From Endomychus coccineus (Eukaryota > Arthropoda > Insecta > Coleoptera > Endomychidae): 64,000 bases of DNA. The notes under the pieces are model-generated. The model did no database searches. It saw only the letters and a list, made by a program, of their open reading frames with translations, and was not told where the DNA came from. The DNA lies in assembly GCA_958510875.1 (NCBI GenBank), contig OY294067.1, positions 281,809,242 through 281,873,241 on the forward strand, given 5' to 3'. Positions within the stretch are counted from its first letter, which is position 1. Each line of letters begins with the position of its first letter. Below, piece after piece: positions 51,300-60,477 of the stretch. A program made the translations under genes and the position numbers.

Positions 51300-52200
51300 T
51301 ACCATTTAGTTAGATTTCTGTCATCCGTTGGTTTTCGACCTAAGGTTAAATCTAAACAATTAATTTCATTATTTTAAGTTCCAATTGTGAATTATAATTC
51401 ACGGTAAAAAATTGAAAGAATTCAAAAATTCATAACATTCATCTATTAAGATGACAGCGACACAATCATCAACATGTCGTTTGAAAAAGGTTACATTATA
51501 ATCTAATTGGGGTATTACTTTTTCTTCAAGAAATTCCATAACAATCTGGGCTATGATATTCCACGACTATCTAGATATTTATAACAATCATCTAAATCTA
51601 AACAATTAATTTAATTGTTTTCAGTTTCAATTGTGAATTATAATTTGTGGTGAAAAATTGAAAGAGCTCAACAATTCATCACAGTTATCTATTGAGATAT
51701 CTGCGACACAATCATCAACATATCGTTTGAAAAAGGTTACATCATAATCTAATCGAGGTATTACTTTTTCTTCAAGAAATTCCATAACAATCTGAGCTAT
51801 GATATTGTACAACTATCTAGTTATTCTTTGTATTGTAAAAAATTAGCTGTGAATGTATATTCCATAGCTGTTGAGAATTCATTCATAGGTAAATTAGTGT
51901 GATTCTATTTCGCCCAATTTATTTTGAAATATTTATAGAGCTAATTCTAGAGGGATATTCATATATAAAGCTATGACATCTAACGATACTAACATACAGG
52001 TTTTTGGTATTGTATTTTGTCAATGAATTCTTTGAAAACCCATGAATCTTTGATGTAAAAGTAATTTTTGTAACCTATGTTTTTCAATGAGTTAGATGAG
52101 TGTAGAGCCATTTCATAAAAAGGAGATTGAATGCTGCATACCACAGGTTGTATTGGTTTATTAGGTTTATGAATCATTTTGAAATATATTTCTTTTAATA
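51300..52200 (-). pseudogene. Penelope-like reverse transcriptase relic with internal duplication
   Basis: 52177-51989 reads KPNKPIQPVVCSIQSPFYEM, the Penelope RT block following the fingers. 51812-51627 reads IIAQIVMEFLEEKVIP followed by FFKRYVDDC, the active-site region with intact YVDD. The coding segment 51350-51545 is a second, diverged copy of 51598-51790, so about 247 bp has been tandemly duplicated. Frameshifted and dead. Confidence 0.75.
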
Positions 52201-52232
52201 CCTACGTTCAGTTTGATGAATATTGGTTCGAC

Positions 52233-52235
<3 letters not shown>

Positions 52236-52280
<45 letters not shown>
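52236..52280. repeat. (AT)n microsatellite
   Basis: About 45 bp of pure AT dinucleotides at the left edge of the first copy of a 474-bp-spaced duplication. Confidence 0.9.
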
Positions 52281-52281
<1 letters not shown>

Positions 52282-52358
52282 CGAATCGCATTGTGTTCAT
52301 CAATGATCTACTATCCTTTCAGAGGTTTATATTTACAAAAATATGAAAATCTAACAGG

Positions 52359-52431
52359 ACCGAAGTGGTGTAATTGGTAAACACCCTGGACTAGAAATCC
52401 AGTAATGTGGGTTCGAATCCCGCCTATGGTT
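52359..52431 (+). tRNA. tRNA-like sequence, anticodon AGA, copy 1
   Basis: It folds as a cloverleaf: acceptor 6 of 7 pairs, D stem gtgt/acac, anticodon stem ctgga/tccag with loop ctAGAaa, a variable loop of 4 nt, and T stem gtggg/cccgc with ttcgaat. The A and B boxes fit Pol III promoters. AGA would read Ser codons, but serine tRNAs normally have a long variable arm, which is absent here. One acceptor mismatch and T as discriminator base also suggest a tRNA-derived repeat rather than a working tRNA. Confidence 0.45.
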
Positions 52432-52832
52432 CAATCTTTTACGTTTATTCATCTTTATAATCCTATGTTAAATTATCTAAGTTATCTTCATAATTCAGAA
52501 AATTTAATTCTATATCTCTTAAGTTACATACACGATAGTGGCCAATTAGGCAAAGAAACTTTAAACTTGTTTATAATTAACCAGAACAATTCTCAGTCAG
52601 TTCTATTGAAATATATAAGAACCGGGATGCTGTCATTTGAATAAGAACTGTCAAGTAACTGCCAACCATAGCAGTACTAACCTACAATCCTTACTTTAAA
52701 AAAACGACTGAACTTCAGATGAATGTGCGTGAATAGTTGATCTATGGTAGGGCATCGAATCGCATTGTGTTCATCAATGATCTACTATCCTTTCAGAGGT
52801 TTATATTTACAAAAATATGAAAATCTAACAGG

Positions 52833-52905
52833 ACCGAAGTGGTGTAATTGGTAAACACCCTGGACTAGAAATCCAGTAATGTGGGTTCGAATCCCGCCTA
52901 TGGTT
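52833..52905 (+). tRNA. tRNA-like sequence, anticodon AGA, copy 2
   Basis: Identical to the copy at 52359 through the whole cloverleaf; part of the same duplication. The same reservations apply. Confidence 0.45.
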
Positions 52906-53042
52906 CAATCTTTTACGTTTATTCATCTTTATAATCCTATGTTAAATTATCTAAGTTATCTTCATAATTCAGAAAATTTAATTCTATATCTCTTAAGTTA
53001 CATACACGATAGTGGCCAATTAGGCAAAGAAACTTTAAACTT

Positions 53043-53045
<3 letters not shown>

Positions 53046-53078
<33 letters not shown>

Positions 53079-53121
53079 ATGCTTTCTTGGTATATTGGTT
53101 CGTATATATACTGAAAATAAG
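53046..53121. repeat. (TA)n run and Penelope terminal-repeat fragment
   Basis: The TA run at 53046-53072 is followed by tatgctttcttggtatattg and actgaaaataa. These match the 234-bp terminal repeats at 63.2-64 kb, where the same phrases read ttgctttcttggtattttgg-like and actgaaaataaa. Confidence 0.6.
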
Positions 53122-53316
53122 TAGATGAACTGGACTAGCACGGCACCAGGATATCCGGTCTCCACTTCCGGTCTAGCTGTCGATGTGCATCCGGTGCATG
53201 AGCTCGTCCTTATCAGTTTTGAAAGGATGTAGGTGATAAGGATTTTATTTTATTTGTAAAGAGTATACAGGGTGTGTATAAAAAGTGTGTCACATGTACA
53301 GAGTCACGTGACTAAT

Positions 53317-53700
53317 ACATGACAGCATGGCGACCATAAGGACCAGCTGTCATGGCGGGCATAAGGACCAGCTGTCATGGCGACCATAAGAACCAGCTGT
53401 CATGGCAACCATAAGGTCCAGCTGTCATGGCGACCATAAGGACCAGCTGTCATGGCGGGCATAAGGACCAGCTGTCATGGCAACCATAAGAACCAGCTGT
53501 CATGGCAACCATAAGGACCAGCTGTCATGGCGACCATAAGGACCAGCTGTCATGGCGGGCATAAGGACCAGCTGTCATGGCGACCATAAGGACCAGCTGT
53601 CATGGTGACCATAAGGACTAGCTGTCATGGCGGGCCTAAGGTACAGATTGCTTTGTGAAGATGTCGCCACCAAGTGACAGCTGTCATGGCGGACCTAAGG
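53317..53700. repeat. 25-bp minisatellite, about 13 units
   Basis: The unit is approximately ccagctgtcatggcgaccat plus aagga, with variants ggc, aac and gacc at the variable triplet. It contains the palindrome CAGCTG. A longer variant unit with gtacagattgctt ends the array. It lies just left of the adintovirus-like element. A mariner-like end (tatacagggtgtgtat) precedes it at about 53268. Confidence 0.9.
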
Positions 53701-54014
53701 TACAGACTGCTTCCTGACGTCATCATCGTTCACGAACTATGATGGTCAGATGAGGAATGAAATGCGAGTAATAATAATGATACTCTATGAGTAAATGTGA
53801 AAAGTTGGAGGTTATGATAAAGATATCCAGTAAGTTTGTAAATGTGTCATTATGCATATATCTTTTGAAGAATACACACGTATACTTTGAAAATTTGTGG
53901 AGAAAGTTCATGAACTAAGAAGAGACTTGAATTTTTACGAAGATAAAATAAAAGTTATAAGACTGTTGAATACATTTACAAGTGCAAAAAGTGAAGATAA
54001 TGATGGGAGTGGGG

Positions 54015-54504
54015 ATGTTAAAAACAAATTTCGTGATTCTAACCACAATTCTGAATGGTATCCTATACGCGAACGTTCCCCAACACGTTGAGCGCATTTA
54101 TATTTGTCTGAAGGATGTTGCAACCGATGGTGGTGGGGGGGTGTAACCGTACCGAATGGATTCCGATGAATTTTAGAAAAATCAACGATAATCAATTAGA
54201 GGTATTCGCATTCAACATTCCTCAAGATAATCGTACCACCATACACTATAAACTTAAACTTTTATTCTTTGACCGGAGTGAGGGAGATATGGCTGAATGG
54301 CAATTGCTCCAACAATCATCATGTTTACCACATGTCATACAAAAGACAATATCAACACCATCCACACGTACATCATCCTCACTAGACGAAGAAATTTCTA
54401 AAATTTTCGCAATTTTGTATGCAATTTTATCTTCTTTATCAGTACTAATGTTGAAAATGTTTGTTAAATATGTAAAGAAGGCTATTTACCATGTAAATAA
54501 ATGA
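54015..54504 (+). pseudogene. Putative type I membrane protein of the viral element, frameshifted
   Basis: This is the only plus-strand gene of the element and I do not recognise it. A 43-codon frame (54015-54146) begins with a hydrophobic segment of about 14 residues ending in a small-residue site, like a signal peptide. At a run of seven G (54135-54141) the frame is lost and a second frame, open from 54115 to 54504, takes over. That part has two N-x-T glycosylation sites (NRT twice), a Ser/Thr-rich stretch, a hydrophobic segment near its end and a basic tail. AATAAA follows at 54527. The layout suggests a surface glycoprotein, but nothing shows what it binds. A sequencing error in the G run is possible. 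Confidence 0.45.
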
Positions 54505-54549
54505 TTGTATGAAGATATAAGTGTTTTAATAAAACAAAAGGAATGATAA

Positions 54550-55547
54550 TTATAATAATATATTGACATTATCATTTGCTAGTTCATAAGCTTTATTTTT
54601 GTGATTGATAACACATTCTATCAATGACTCGATGTTGATATCACTAATCAATTGTTCACCCCCCTCTTCTTCTGCGGAATGAATAATATTTCCTCTTGCA
54701 TACCATTTCAAATCGCGGCGGAAATTCTGTTTCACTTCGTTACCAATATCGATAGCATGAGATATGTTAGACCATTTACGTATTAATCGCATTCCTCGAT
54801 TTTGTAATTTTCTGTCGGCATCACGCCAACCATCCTCCTGTCGACGCATTAGGTACCATTCTGGTCTCATATCATTCGATGTTCGATATAATCCTAAATA
54901 ATATAGATTATATAAATTTTATTATAAAAAACAAAGTAATTACCTAAATTTCGTCTCTTTCCGAAATTTATAAGAGGTGGAACAATATTTGGTGCAATGT
55001 TATTCCGTAAGGTGATAACATTCATTTGAATTTGTTGAGATAAGCGTTGAGATCGTTCTTTCGCAAGACATTCACGTTCCTCAGCTCTTTGACGTTCTTG
55101 TTGTTCATAGAATTTCTCGTACTCACAATATTTCATCATAATAAATTTCATTAACGAAAACAGTTCACGTAACTCGATGACTTTAGGAGTTCGCATTTGC
55201 ATCAATAATGATTCGAAATCAATAGCATCTAGAACATAATATTTCTTTCGTGCATCAGTCTTATCACAAATTTCTAAATGGTGTATATGCGGGTTTTTCC
55301 TCAACAATCTTGTTATAACACCCTTTTTAGCATGATATTTTTTGCCGCGATAACCTAACCAATCCAATAGATCTTCATTCATCAGAACGCGTTGGTTTAG
55401 TTGAATATTCCAAAATAAATAGTTTCTTTTATCGTTTCTTATATCGATCCCAAATTTTAGACACACTTCATTAACTGTTAACTTAATAAAATTGTTGGTG
55501 GACCATGTAGCCACATTTGAATCACGAACGCACGCTGCTAAGTTCAT
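54550..55547 (-). CDS. MSV199/BRO-type protein, two exons
   Basis: I join exon 55547-54944 and exon 54893-54550 across a 50-bp GT-AG intron (54894-54943); the frame is kept and gives about 315 residues. Residues 50-100 contain LNQRVLMNEDLLDWLGY and KKGVITRLLRKN, the MSV199 pattern found in DNA viruses of insects. A Glu/Arg-rich probable coiled coil follows. Exon 2 has WYLMRRQEDGW and SHAIDIGNEVKQNF, like the DUF3627-type C-terminal region that often follows MSV199. Proteins of this class probably bind DNA or act in regulation; the role is not established. Without splicing the frame would run about 17 residues into the intron and stop. Confidence 0.7.
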
Positions 55548-55883
55548 TTTTATATCTGAACATTTTCTGAAATGATTCTCTCTTACATACGTGAGAACGT
55601 GAACGTGAATAGTGAGGGTGGGGGGTAACTCTCCGTTTCGTTGTCATTGCAAACGTTGATAACTGACTAATAACGTCACTAGTTGTTTCAATTTGTTTCA
55701 TTTCCAGCAACCGACTACCATAGTTTACAAACTATGATCGTCGGATGTTTACATCACCACCTACCGTTTGAGAAATAAAATATCAAATATAATAATAATA
55801 ATAACATTTATTGGGAAAGATACATTTTGATAGTACATCATTTAGAACTAAAATTATAACATTATGATTCATCACCTGGTTCT
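55548..55883. promoter_or_regulatory. Intergenic region with a palindrome and a polyadenylation signal
   Basis: The space between the MSV199-type gene and the hexon-like gene holds CATAGTTTACAAACTATG (55722-55739), a perfect 18-nt palindrome. It overlaps AACTATGATCGTCGGATG, a near copy of AACTATGATGGTCAGATG at about 53737. AATAAA on the minus strand at about 55806-55811 probably ends the hexon transcript. It probably contains the promoter of the MSV199-type gene. Confidence 0.4.
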
Positions 55884-57086
55884 TCACACTAAATTCCGAA
55901 CTGATCCTGTAATCGGAGAATACTCCATTATACGATCGTTAATGATGATGCAATAAGCCCTGGTGTTTTTGGGGAAATTCAGGAAACTTTCCATCTCTAG
56001 TTTGACGTCAACTGTTGATGACTTTATAGCATCGTTTTGTTTTGAACAGTCAATCACAAAAATTGCTCTATTCTTGAATGCTATATAATCTAACATGGGT
56101 TCGCTTATTATTTTATTTGAAAATGATTTCTGGAAATCATAGTACATCTGGTATGCTTCCACGTATTGCTGGTCGGTGAAATTCAATTTCATTGCTTCAT
56201 ATGGATAACACTCTGAATTCAAGTATAATTTTACATTTAGCAAGTTTATATTATCGAAATATGCACTGTGCTTAACAGGATTATTTTTTCGATCAGTTTG
56301 GAAAGCTAGAATCACATATCTAGGACGTTCCAAATTCATTGATGTTTTAACAGCCCAAATGTCACGAGTGCTCTCCTTCATCAACGGATTTTCATGTAGA
56401 TCCCAACTACGGAATGGAATCAAAATAGGCTTCTCAGCACTCAAATTCCCCAACATTTGAAATTTAACTTGATCACTTGGAAACACATGTCGCACTTTTA
56501 ATGCTATCGTCTTCACATTTATTTTAGCCGTTTTCGTGCCTGTGCTATTAGTATAGCAATCGTTATCGGTTCGAGACCTTATCAAGCGCAGCTTATGTTT
56601 TCCACTCAAAACTTTGTTATAGTCAATGAATAGGCCTAGTAGAAAATTCAACGGTATCCATAAATTGATTTTATTATTGTAGACTGAACTCAATACATCC
56701 TTAAATGACCATCCAGAAATAGCTAGAGGTATAGATTCATGTTTGGCATATGTTAGGTAAGCTCTGATGGTGCTGACAATACCAGGATCACGTACTTTGT
56801 CTATCTCTTTTCCATTCAATTCATAACTGATATATTCGAAGAGAAACGCTCCGAAATTATTCGTTAGTTTACATTCACCATCACCACTTGCTTCTGGCTG
56901 GAATTCTGCCTCGATGAATAAAGCAGACGAGGCCAAATCTACCAACACATCTTGTTGATTGATTAATATCTCAATTTCATCGCTGTTGCCAAAAGATGTT
57001 GTGTGAGGATAGTAGGTATGAGTTTCTTCTCGGATGATGTCTTCATTGAAGTTTGGCTCGTTGAATATTTGAAGTTTTTCCGACAT
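55884..57086 (-). CDS. Hexon-like major capsid protein (double jelly-roll candidate)
   Basis: A 400-residue intact frame. I choose the ATG at 57086 (MSEKLQIF); an upstream TTG is not needed. It has the size and position of the major capsid protein in adintovirus/Polinton elements, next to the penton-like gene. The block NKINLWIPLNFLLGLF, then DYNKVLSGKHKL and LIRSRTDNDC resembles that family. The start, with many beta-strand-like segments, fits a jelly-roll fold. This protein would form the capsid shell. The assignment is from remembered family patterns and context; a structure comparison would settle it. Confidence 0.7.
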   Translation of the reverse strand: MSEKLQIFNEPNFNEDIIREETHTYYPHTTSFGNSDEIEILINQQDVLVDLASSALFIEAEFQPEASGDGECKLTNNFGAFLFEYISYELNGKEIDKVRDPGIVSTIRAYLTYAKHESIPLAISGWSFKDVLSSVYNNKINLWIPLNFLLGLFIDYNKVLSGKHKLRLIRSRTDNDCYTNSTGTKTAKINVKTIALKVRHVFPSDQVKFQMLGNLSAEKPILIPFRSWDLHENPLMKESTRDIWAVKTSMNLERPRYVILAFQTDRKNNPVKHSAYFDNINLLNVKLYLNSECYPYEAMKLNFTDQQYVEAYQMYYDFQKSFSNKIISEPMLDYIAFKNRAIFVIDCSKQNDAIKSSTVDVKLEMESFLNFPKNTRAYCIIINDRIMEYSPITGSVRNLV

Positions 57087-57308
57087 TGTAACCAAGGGAC
57101 TTCAAAAAATTGATATTTTCCAATGATAGTGATGCAGAAGCAACCTTCTCCCTTGAACTTGTTGTAGATAATGACTGATGACCACTATGGGTATGTCTTT
57201 TATTGCTGAAATCCAAACCCATGTTCTCAAGTGATGGCTACTGCAACAACAACCTTCTCAGATGAATTCTTTTCATATAATGAGTGGTGGTGAGTATTGG
57301 ATTATTAT

Positions 57309-58052
57309 TTATTGTTGGAAGCCATAATCGCTAGCGGTCTTTTTCAACTCCAACCGTATAATAATTTCTTCTCCACGAAAATTTACCCGTTTCCAATTCT
57401 GATCTAAAATATTCAGTGTGATGTTATCGAAGGACGTCTTGCTGATGACCGGTAGATAAATAAGATTCTTCGGCTCTATATCAATGGAAAACCCAGGTGG
57501 TACAAGAGGTGAGAACTCATATATCGTATGAGCTATCTTATTGTTATAATATGCTCCTGCGGTTAAGTTACACTCGACACGTATAGTTTGAACTTTGATT
57601 ATGTTTATAGGTCGATCAGATACGTGTAGTTCACGAGATGTCAATTTCTTTTTGCTGAATCCCAACAGTTCGCTTATACTATCTTTAGGAATAAAATTCA
57701 CTTCAAAATCACTCTTCAGCTCTGTGTGTAGAGTGTTGTTGTTAGATTTTATTGATAATTTCCGGTCACGTTCTTCTTGCTTCACTCCTATCCCACAAAC
57801 TGCACTTTGTATGAAATCCTCGATGTCTGTCAACTCGTAGGACCCCGTAGGTATAGTTACTACTTCTTCCTCACCCTTCACATTTTTATAATAAAATTTA
57901 TTAAAACCTTCTTCAATGTTCGGAATGCTATTGTACGTATGCAAGCCAACAAGTGCGATAGAATAATATGAATGAGGATCTAGTTCTATAGGTGGGTGGA
58001 AATCTACAGATAAGCGGGAGCTCTTACCCGTGATAGTGAACGTCTGAGACAT
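57309..58052 (-). CDS. Penton-like minor capsid protein (single jelly-roll candidate)
   Basis: A 247-residue intact frame from the ATG at 58052 (MSQTFTITGK). The N-terminal block FHPPIELDPHSYYSIALVGL followed by TYNSIPNIEEG...FYY is the pattern of penton-like proteins of insect Polintons and adintoviruses, which fill the capsid vertices. The rest is beta-rich (SISELLGF, then repeated hydrophobic strands). It sits between the protease and hexon genes in the same direction. AATAAA overlaps the stop codon on the minus strand. About 220 bp of non-coding DNA separate it from the hexon-like gene. Confidence 0.7.
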   Translation of the reverse strand: MSQTFTITGKSSRLSVDFHPPIELDPHSYYSIALVGLHTYNSIPNIEEGFNKFYYKNVKGEEEVVTIPTGSYELTDIEDFIQSAVCGIGVKQEERDRKLSIKSNNNTLHTELKSDFEVNFIPKDSISELLGFSKKKLTSRELHVSDRPINIIKVQTIRVECNLTAGAYYNNKIAHTIYEFSPLVPPGFSIDIEPKNLIYLPVISKTSFDNITLNILDQNWKRVNFRGEEIIIRLELKKTASDYGFQQ

Positions 58053-58103
58053 GATTGATGAAAACTTTACCAACAATCTGTTTATATACTAATAAATGCA
58101 GGG

Positions 58104-58496
58104 TTAGTCGAGCACAACTGAAGAGTTAGAGAGGAAATCTAAACATAACTGACCACAATTATAAGTGTTATATTGTTGAAAATTATCGTGATTGAATAAT
58201 ATCTTACACTTTTTGAAATAATCCACTAGTTCGCGAGGGGGGCGTAAATTGCCAAAACTATCATAATATAAAACTGTATCACCGACTTTATTAAACCCAA
58301 CCCAGTGAGTGCCTCCATTGTCCGAGCTATCTAAATTAACTATTCCACGCTCGTTTTTCCATGGTCCGTTGGATGGCAGTTCATCACGCATAAATACTCC
58401 TCTAAAATGGGGAATTTTCAGAGCTTTTGCTAGTTTTCGTAGATCGAGATCGGTCAGAGGTCTTCTGGGTAGGTTTACTGACAGTTTTTTGGATGT
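58104..58496 (-). CDS. Adenain-like cysteine protease without a normal start
   Basis: A capsid-maturation protease of the adenovirus (C5) type. Counting from the first ATG (58391), the catalytic set is His29 (GGTHWVGF), Asp44 (YYDSFG), Gln72 and Cys79 (NCGQLCLDFL); spacing of Gln to Cys is seven, as in adenain. The homologous sequence continues upstream of that ATG (LTDLDLRKLAKALK, then HFRGVF), back to a stop at 58497-58499, with no ATG in the frame. So the real protein either begins at 58391 and lacks its N-terminal strand, uses a non-AUG start, or arises by frameshift or splicing from the upstream PLA2/core gene, whose end overlaps it by 22 bp. Confidence 0.75.
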   Translation of the reverse strand, partial: TSKKLSVNLPRRPLTDLDLRKLAKALKIPHFRGVFMRDELPSNGPWKNERGIVNLDSSDNGGTHWVGFNKVGDTVLYYDSFGNLRPPRELVDYFKKCKILFNHDNFQQYNTYNCGQLCLDFLSNSSVVLD

Positions 58497-59257
58497 TTAT
58501 TTAAATATAGACCAAGACCTTTGCGATACTTTTTCAAATATAGACCAGATCCTTGTTTTCCCAAAGCTATAGCTTCCATTGTTTTATTATGTCTTTCCGT
58601 TTCCTCCAAGGTTTTCCGAGCTGCTTTGCTGTCGTTGACGGCCTTAGCGATGCCTGCACCACCTCCCGCCAATGCTCCAGCAGCTGATAAGCCGGCAAAC
58701 AGAGGTATTAAAAATGGTAGAAATCCTCCAGTCTTTGGAATAGGAATTACTCTTGGTAACCGAACATTTTTCCGACCACCTGCTTTTTTGAATTGTTTTC
58801 GTGCAACTTTCAACGCTGTTTGGGATGTTTTCTTCAGATTGGATGAGTCAAACTTATTCTTCATAACTTTTCTCACCCCATCGACAATTGCACTTCCGAA
58901 CCCAACCTTCTTTCTCATACCCATCCCCAATTTCCTCTTTGCCTTCATAATTTTATTTACACCGAAAGCGGCAACCCTTTCTCCAAATTTTGTGTCTTTA
59001 GATTTGACACGTTGCCAAGCAGCGTTCTCTAATATTTTATCCGCCTCGTGACGTCCTTCCAAACTAGCGTTTCGCAGATATGAAATATCGTGTTGGCGGC
59101 AAGCTTTATCGAGTGGATTGATACCTGAATATCCTCTTCTCAACCGTTCTTCTAATTTTGTACCGGGACCACAGAATTGATAACCAGGAATATGAAGTTC
59201 AAACGGGAGCTTGTTTATAAGCGTATTGAGAACACCTTCTCCTACGTACGCTTCCAT
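58475..59257 (-). CDS. PLA2-domain / core-like virion protein
   Basis: A 260-residue intact frame. Residues 26-60 hold a phospholipase A2 site of the parvovirus VP1 type: calcium loop YQFCGPG and catalytic pair HD at 56-57 followed by Tyr60. In viruses this enzyme breaches host membranes. A Lys/Arg-rich middle (about 100-175) would bind DNA. A hydrophobic GlyAla-rich segment (FLIPLFAGLSAAGALAGGG) and a final part with two copies of GLYLKK/GLYLNK resemble adenovirus pX/pVI-type core peptides, as described in adintoviruses. It lies between integrase and protease genes. Confidence 0.75.
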   Translation of the reverse strand: MEAYVGEGVLNTLINKLPFELHIPGYQFCGPGTKLEERLRRGYSGINPLDKACRQHDISYLRNASLEGRHEADKILENAAWQRVKSKDTKFGERVAAFGVNKIMKAKRKLGMGMRKKVGFGSAIVDGVRKVMKNKFDSSNLKKTSQTALKVARKQFKKAGGRKNVRLPRVIPIPKTGGFLPFLIPLFAGLSAAGALAGGGAGIAKAVNDSKAARKTLEETERHNKTMEAIALGKQGSGLYLKKYRKGLGLYLNKHPKNCQ

Positions 59258-59536
59258 ACAGACTGATGAAAATTCAAGATTGCACCGTTATTTAACGAGG
59301 GGAGGGAGAAAGACCAAAGATCTCAAAATAATATTTTTTATTAATTTCAAAATTTTCTCAATACAAAAGACTTAAGTATAATCTTAACAATATATGTTTC
59401 AAATATTATAATCTTCACTCTTGATTCACCCTCATATTCACGGAATTTTGTTCTATTATAATAACCATACCCTCGAGTCAATAATATTCCAGCTATTTGT
59501 TTGTTCCTAATAATCTCCAAATGGTTAATGATGGGT

Positions 59537-60460
59537 TCATTGAACGAGATCCGAATTATTGATCCAACTGTTGTGATTATTATCTAGACCCAACCATTTC
59601 ACATACTGTTGACCCCTCCTCTTTCGTAATATTTTTTCGACTAAATACACATCGGGTTGTTTTGTTTTCTGTAATTCTTCCTCGTAGAAACAGCCGCTGA
59701 TTGGTGCGTTGGTCATATCTTCTAGTAGATATGTGACCGGGTTGGTAATTTTTACTTTGATGATTTTGAATAATTCCGTACTCCAATTGGGCGTAAATCC
59801 CTTCTCAAATATATGTTTAGCCTTACTTATTCGTACCACATCTCCAACGTTGTATTTGTGAGGCAGAGCTAACTTGATGTGTGAGTAGGATCGCTTCAAT
59901 ATCTTGCTCTCAATCTGTTTCGTCACTTTTATTGGAGCCATATTTATAGTACTATGTTTACGTTTATTATATTTTTCTGTGGTTTCTTCAAGTATATCAA
60001 GCCATTTGTATTTCCCGCTAAGACTGAAATGTTTGTAGAGCGCTTCTTTTAATGTTCGAATGACACGTTCAGCAATGGCTGCTTTTTTCACACTATACGT
60101 ATTATAATGATTGATATTATGTTTCTTCATTAGATCGTTAAAGTGTTTATTGAAGAATTCTTTTCCCTGATCGCTTTGCAGATTCCTAGGCTTACGATGT
60201 CCTTCTAGCAATATAGAACTGACCCCTTTCCGAACCTCTTCGGCTGATTTCGTTTTCAGCGGGCGTGTCCATAGAAATTTCGAGAAACAATCGATCATAA
60301 CCAAAATGTATTTGAATCCTCTATTTTCACGAGCGTAATTACCCATTTCAGCCAGATCCATTTGCCACAAATCATCCAAACCTTTTATGATCGTTCTGCG
60401 TCGTTTGAAATTCTTCCTACTCGGCTTATGAAGCTCATGCACAACTTGTTCTCTACTCAT
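59537..60460 (-). CDS. Retrovirus-type integrase with chromodomain
   Basis: A 307-residue intact frame with ATG at 60460. The rve core has Asp in WQMDLAEMG, Asp in NLQSDQGKEF and Glu in AAIAERVIRTL, with 33 residues between the last two, as in DDE integrases. The N-terminal ELHKPSRKNFKRR precedes the core, as in Polinton-type enzymes. The C-terminus has a chromodomain (VEKILRKRRGQQYVKWLG). It inserts the element into chromosomes; the chromodomain probably guides it to chromatin. All catalytic residues remain, so the protein could be active. Confidence 0.9.
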   Translation of the reverse strand: MSREQVVHELHKPSRKNFKRRRTIIKGLDDLWQMDLAEMGNYARENRGFKYILVMIDCFSKFLWTRPLKTKSAEEVRKGVSSILLEGHRKPRNLQSDQGKEFFNKHFNDLMKKHNINHYNTYSVKKAAIAERVIRTLKEALYKHFSLSGKYKWLDILEETTEKYNKRKHSTINMAPIKVTKQIESKILKRSYSHIKLALPHKYNVGDVVRISKAKHIFEKGFTPNWSTELFKIIKVKITNPVTYLLEDMTNAPISGCFYEEELQKTKQPDVYLVEKILRKRRGQQYVKWLGLDNNHNSWINNSDLVQ

Positions 60461-60477
60461 CTTATCAATGTGGAAAT

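Larger units (their letters stand above)
52281..53049. repeat. Direct duplication carrying a tRNA-like sequence (474-bp spacing)
   Basis: 52281-52573 is repeated almost exactly at 52755-53047. The first copy follows an (AT)n run and the second runs into a (TA)n run. Both contain the tRNA-like sequence and the same short open frame, which is therefore a repeat effect. Confidence 0.85.

Noticed and set aside
52405..53124. Two copies of an 80-codon frame
   Set aside because: The start lies inside the tRNA-like sequence (GTG/ATG chance) and the copies come from the direct duplication.
53317..53700. Minisatellite considered as a CRISPR array
   Set aside because: Units are contiguous with no unique spacers, and the genome is eukaryotic.
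58521..59051. Long plus-strand frame of 176 codons in the viral element
   Set aside because: Shadow of the PLA2/core gene; the minus strand has the PLA2 motif and the better start.
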